A DNA stretch of 64,000 bases from Polytrichum commune (lineage: Eukaryota > Streptophyta > Polytrichopsida > Polytrichales > Polytrichaceae): assembly GCA_950295325.1 (NCBI GenBank), contig OX485806.1:26166001-26230000 (forward strand), in the 5' to 3' direction. The notes beneath the pieces are model-generated. The model worked only from the letters and a program-made list of their open reading frames with translations, searched no databases and was not told the DNA's origin. Numbering within the stretch: the first letter of the stretch is position 1; the number at the start of each line of letters is the position of its first letter. The position numbers were made by a program, and so were the translations under genes. Shown here one piece after another: positions 60,966 to 64,000 of this stretch.

Positions 60966-63900
60966 TTCCAAGATTGTGAAACCACCACAACAATCCAAAA
61001 GGAGAAAGCTAAAATGGCAAACATTGGTGTACACCCTTGAAGATGCCATATGGTATGTGACACTCGCCATCCTCCCTGTAGCATTTGAGGAAGCATACAC
61101 ACAAATAAACATCATCAACCTATTTGAACAATGCTACATCCCTATAATGCCCATACATGTATGCTACAACAAATCCACTTAATAGCTATCCAATACCTCA
61201 CCCTACTCATGCTCAACGAATGTAAATTGGACAACCACCAACACCACATACACACACAAAATCCCCAGGAATGAGTTTTACAACATGATGCCTAAACCTA
61301 GTCAATTAGCTCAAATTAAGGGATAAAACAACCTCCCCGAAGACACCTCAAAAATCGAACCCAATTTAGGTTGCAACAAGTTAAGACACCATGCCCTCAC
61401 AACACCCACACTTGAGATGCACAACATTGCTAGAACAAAGCACATATTCCCGCTTATGGGCCTACAGTGCCCCCCGTCATTGGTTACTAATAGGGACCAC
61501 CTCCAACATGAGGCAGTAGCACTTTGTCCAAATATCCATTCTCAATAAAGCTACTCCAAATTCACATATGAGCTCGCAACTATGATCAAGGTGAAGCATC
61601 CCTCATTCACACCAACATATGCGGTTGGCGTTGTCTCTTTTCTTCTCCCTTGTCTCTATGTTTGCTATATTCACAACTTTTGTTAGGTATACAATTTCCA
61701 ATGAAGTCATTGTGTTAGAACAAATGAGCCCCATAAGATTCAACATTAACCCTTAACTTCCTAGAGCATATTGTGGTTTTATTGGATCATCTAAAAAGGT
61801 AGGCTTTCTAGAGCTCAATTTTCATTGTAACTAAAAGAAAAGTTCTTGCTAATGATTTTTAAATCACATTGATACAATAGCAATATTCAATGATTTTTCT
61901 GATTTTTTTATAATTGATTGAAAATCATTAAACTCCAGGAAAATGTGCTAAATGCATGCAATAAAATTATAATCCAAATTCAAGATTATATTAAGAATGG
62001 ATATACACTTTGAGGGAAGAAAAGATTCCATAGAGAATTGACCATTTTCAATCAAAAGAATATGAGGTTATTATACAAAGGGAAAAGTTAGTTCACTCTT
62101 TAAAATTTTCTTGTGAACAACCATATTTTCAAATTGGAATGGGATTATTGTCATTGACAAGAAAAATTCATGAGGAACACAATGATACATGTTGTGACCT
62201 TCCTAGTGCCTTTGTTTTGGATGAATTTGCCTTCAAGAGTCATTCATAAGCCCAAAACGGGCCTCTCAAGAAGTTAGGGGTTAACAATTGGAATCCCAAC
62301 ACGGTTGGAATACCGAGAGGGTGTTTTCAATAATTCTTCATACTTATTTTTTTTAAACAAATTTGGACTTTCAATGCATCTTTGTGGGCCCTTTTTTGGT
62401 CATCATAGAATCAAATGTTATGATTATCGAGAACTCGCCATCACGCCAACTTTCCTCCACATATCCTCCCAACCATCCTAAGATCCAGTTGCTAGTTGGG
62501 GTGCATGCTACCAACCTAGTCAAACCCCCTTGGCTACCTCCCAAGTACATTATCAAACCCAACAATGAGGGCGTCAAATCTGAAGATTTTTGAGAAAAAT
62601 TAATAAAACTTGAAACCAACAATAATATCTCAAAAAGATTGGAAAAGACCCCATAAAACAAGTTGAGGCTTTGAGGCCCTTGACGGTCTTTTGGACCATG
62701 TATAGTTGAAATTTGCTATTGGTTTCTCTACAAATTTAATGTATCATTGCAAGTTTTGCACAACTCTACAACTTGTAACTAGTATAGCCTCCCTTTAATT
62801 GCAATGAGATCATAATTAAAAATAATGATAGGAGGCCCAATAAGCCCAATTATATGAAAAATTGAACATAATAGGGTACATGATATTCTCCAAAACCCAA
62901 GTGATATCCCTTGGGTAAAGACCCTTTGGTTGCAAATATAATGAAAAAATACCAAAGGGTGTATCCCCAAGGCATCGCCTCCATAGAACACGTATCCTAC
63001 CCTATGACAATTGGTGACATCCCACATTGCACATGTCCGAAGTTCATCCAAAGTTTATTTGAGTTGCATGAAGCTTTGCTCAAATAAGTATGTCTTCTCA
63101 TGCTTTATAAAAAATAAAAATAAAAAACTTCAAACATATTTATTATGTGTTTAGATTTTTGTGCAAGGTGGATTATGACAATGACATGTTCATTCATGTA
63201 CCAACATACACCTACAACAAGGTCATGCAACTACTTGAACTTGCCAATGTTGTAGAATGTGAGTAATGTTTCAAGCGTTTGTATTCTGCTATATGTTTAA
63301 AATGTCAATCTGTGATATGTATTGATATAGATTGTTATAGTAAGAATTAACAATGGACAGATTTTTTTAAAAGTATATGTGATAATAAGCCCACTTCACT
63401 CTTAAAATATTTCAATTATTAAATGTGCTTACAATTCTATGTCAAGTAAATACATAAAAACAAGTCCACTATAACTTTGGATACCACCTTTGACATTGGT
63501 GTTTGTAATTACTCTCTTTATACACTTATGGTGTTCAATGCTTGCCACAATGGAATTTTTGATGCGTGTAATATAACCAATAAACATGATTGCAAAAGTT
63601 TAGTTGTCTTTGTGAAACTTATTATGAGCAAGTTGCAAGCAACTCGTCCAAAATAATGCCTGAATGCATTCATTATGACATCAACGAGGCCAAGCATAAC
63701 ACTTTGAGGTGGGTGTTATTATTATATGGTTCATTGTCTATTACTTTATATATGTTTTATGATTTTTCAATATTTATATTTTAAAAAATTATGTGTAGTT
63801 TTTTTCAATATAATCTATTCATATTCATTATCCCTATCACTTAATTTTAAATATAGCCTATCCAAATCTTTATCCAAATATGAGAACCACAACGTATTAC

Positions 63901-64000
63901 TTACAAATTGAAGCTTGATATCACAATATTAATGTAATCTAAGCTCATTTTGAGGGATGGTATGAAGACTATGGTTTAATTAATTCACAATGACATAACT
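60966..64000. other. Terminal spacer; A/C-rich patch then AT-rich DNA
   Basis: 60990-61480 is A/C-rich and G-poor on the plus strand, like the LINE at 40.6-47.3 kb, and could be a fragment of a related element, though I find no shared protein motif. From 61600 to the end the DNA is AT-rich with only short ORFs and no recognisable feature. Confidence 0.4.

Overview
This is nuclear DNA of a land plant with a large, repeat-rich genome. Genes have many GT-AG introns, proteins match plant families, and only three complete protein-coding genes fit in 64 kb. The rest is AT-rich spacer full of miniature transposons and one decayed LINE. I cannot fix the species; a seed-free plant is a guess only.

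Layout. (1) 2741-8140 (+): an eight-exon gene for the third subunit of DNA polymerase delta (POLD3/Pol32 type), with a perfect E2F palindrome upstream and a C-terminal PCNA-binding motif. (2) 12278-13419 (+): a cluster of box C/D snoRNA-like genes arranged A-B-C-D-E followed by A-B-(C)-D, made by tandem duplication and preceded by telo-box motifs. Four guide segments can be matched, from memory of conserved rRNA, to known-type 2'-O-methylation targets. (3) 16064-18826 (-) and 37214-39815 (+): a divergent pair of four-exon 2-oxoglutarate/Fe(II) dioxygenase genes with identical exon 1-3 lengths and conserved proximal promoters. (4) 40.6-47.3 kb: a decayed LINE with a very G-poor sense strand. 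(5) 49951-56677 (-): an eleven-exon aldo/keto reductase gene, probably plastid targeted, whose introns hold several repeats and TIR elements. An 88-bp x 6 near-identical tandem array lies just beyond its 3' end.

Between the genes I could delimit several nonautonomous DNA transposons by terminal inverted repeats and, in some cases, target-site duplications. They include a 93-bp element present twice, with an unoccupied paralogous site in the same window, and nested insertions at 30.5-31.6 kb.

The POLD3 gene and the snoRNA cluster serve replication and ribosome biogenesis, both growth-linked. The dioxygenases and the reductase look like metabolic enzymes of unknown substrate. Nothing in the layout suggests that the genes act as one pathway. 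All splice models were built by hand from reading frame, splice dinucleotides and family motifs.
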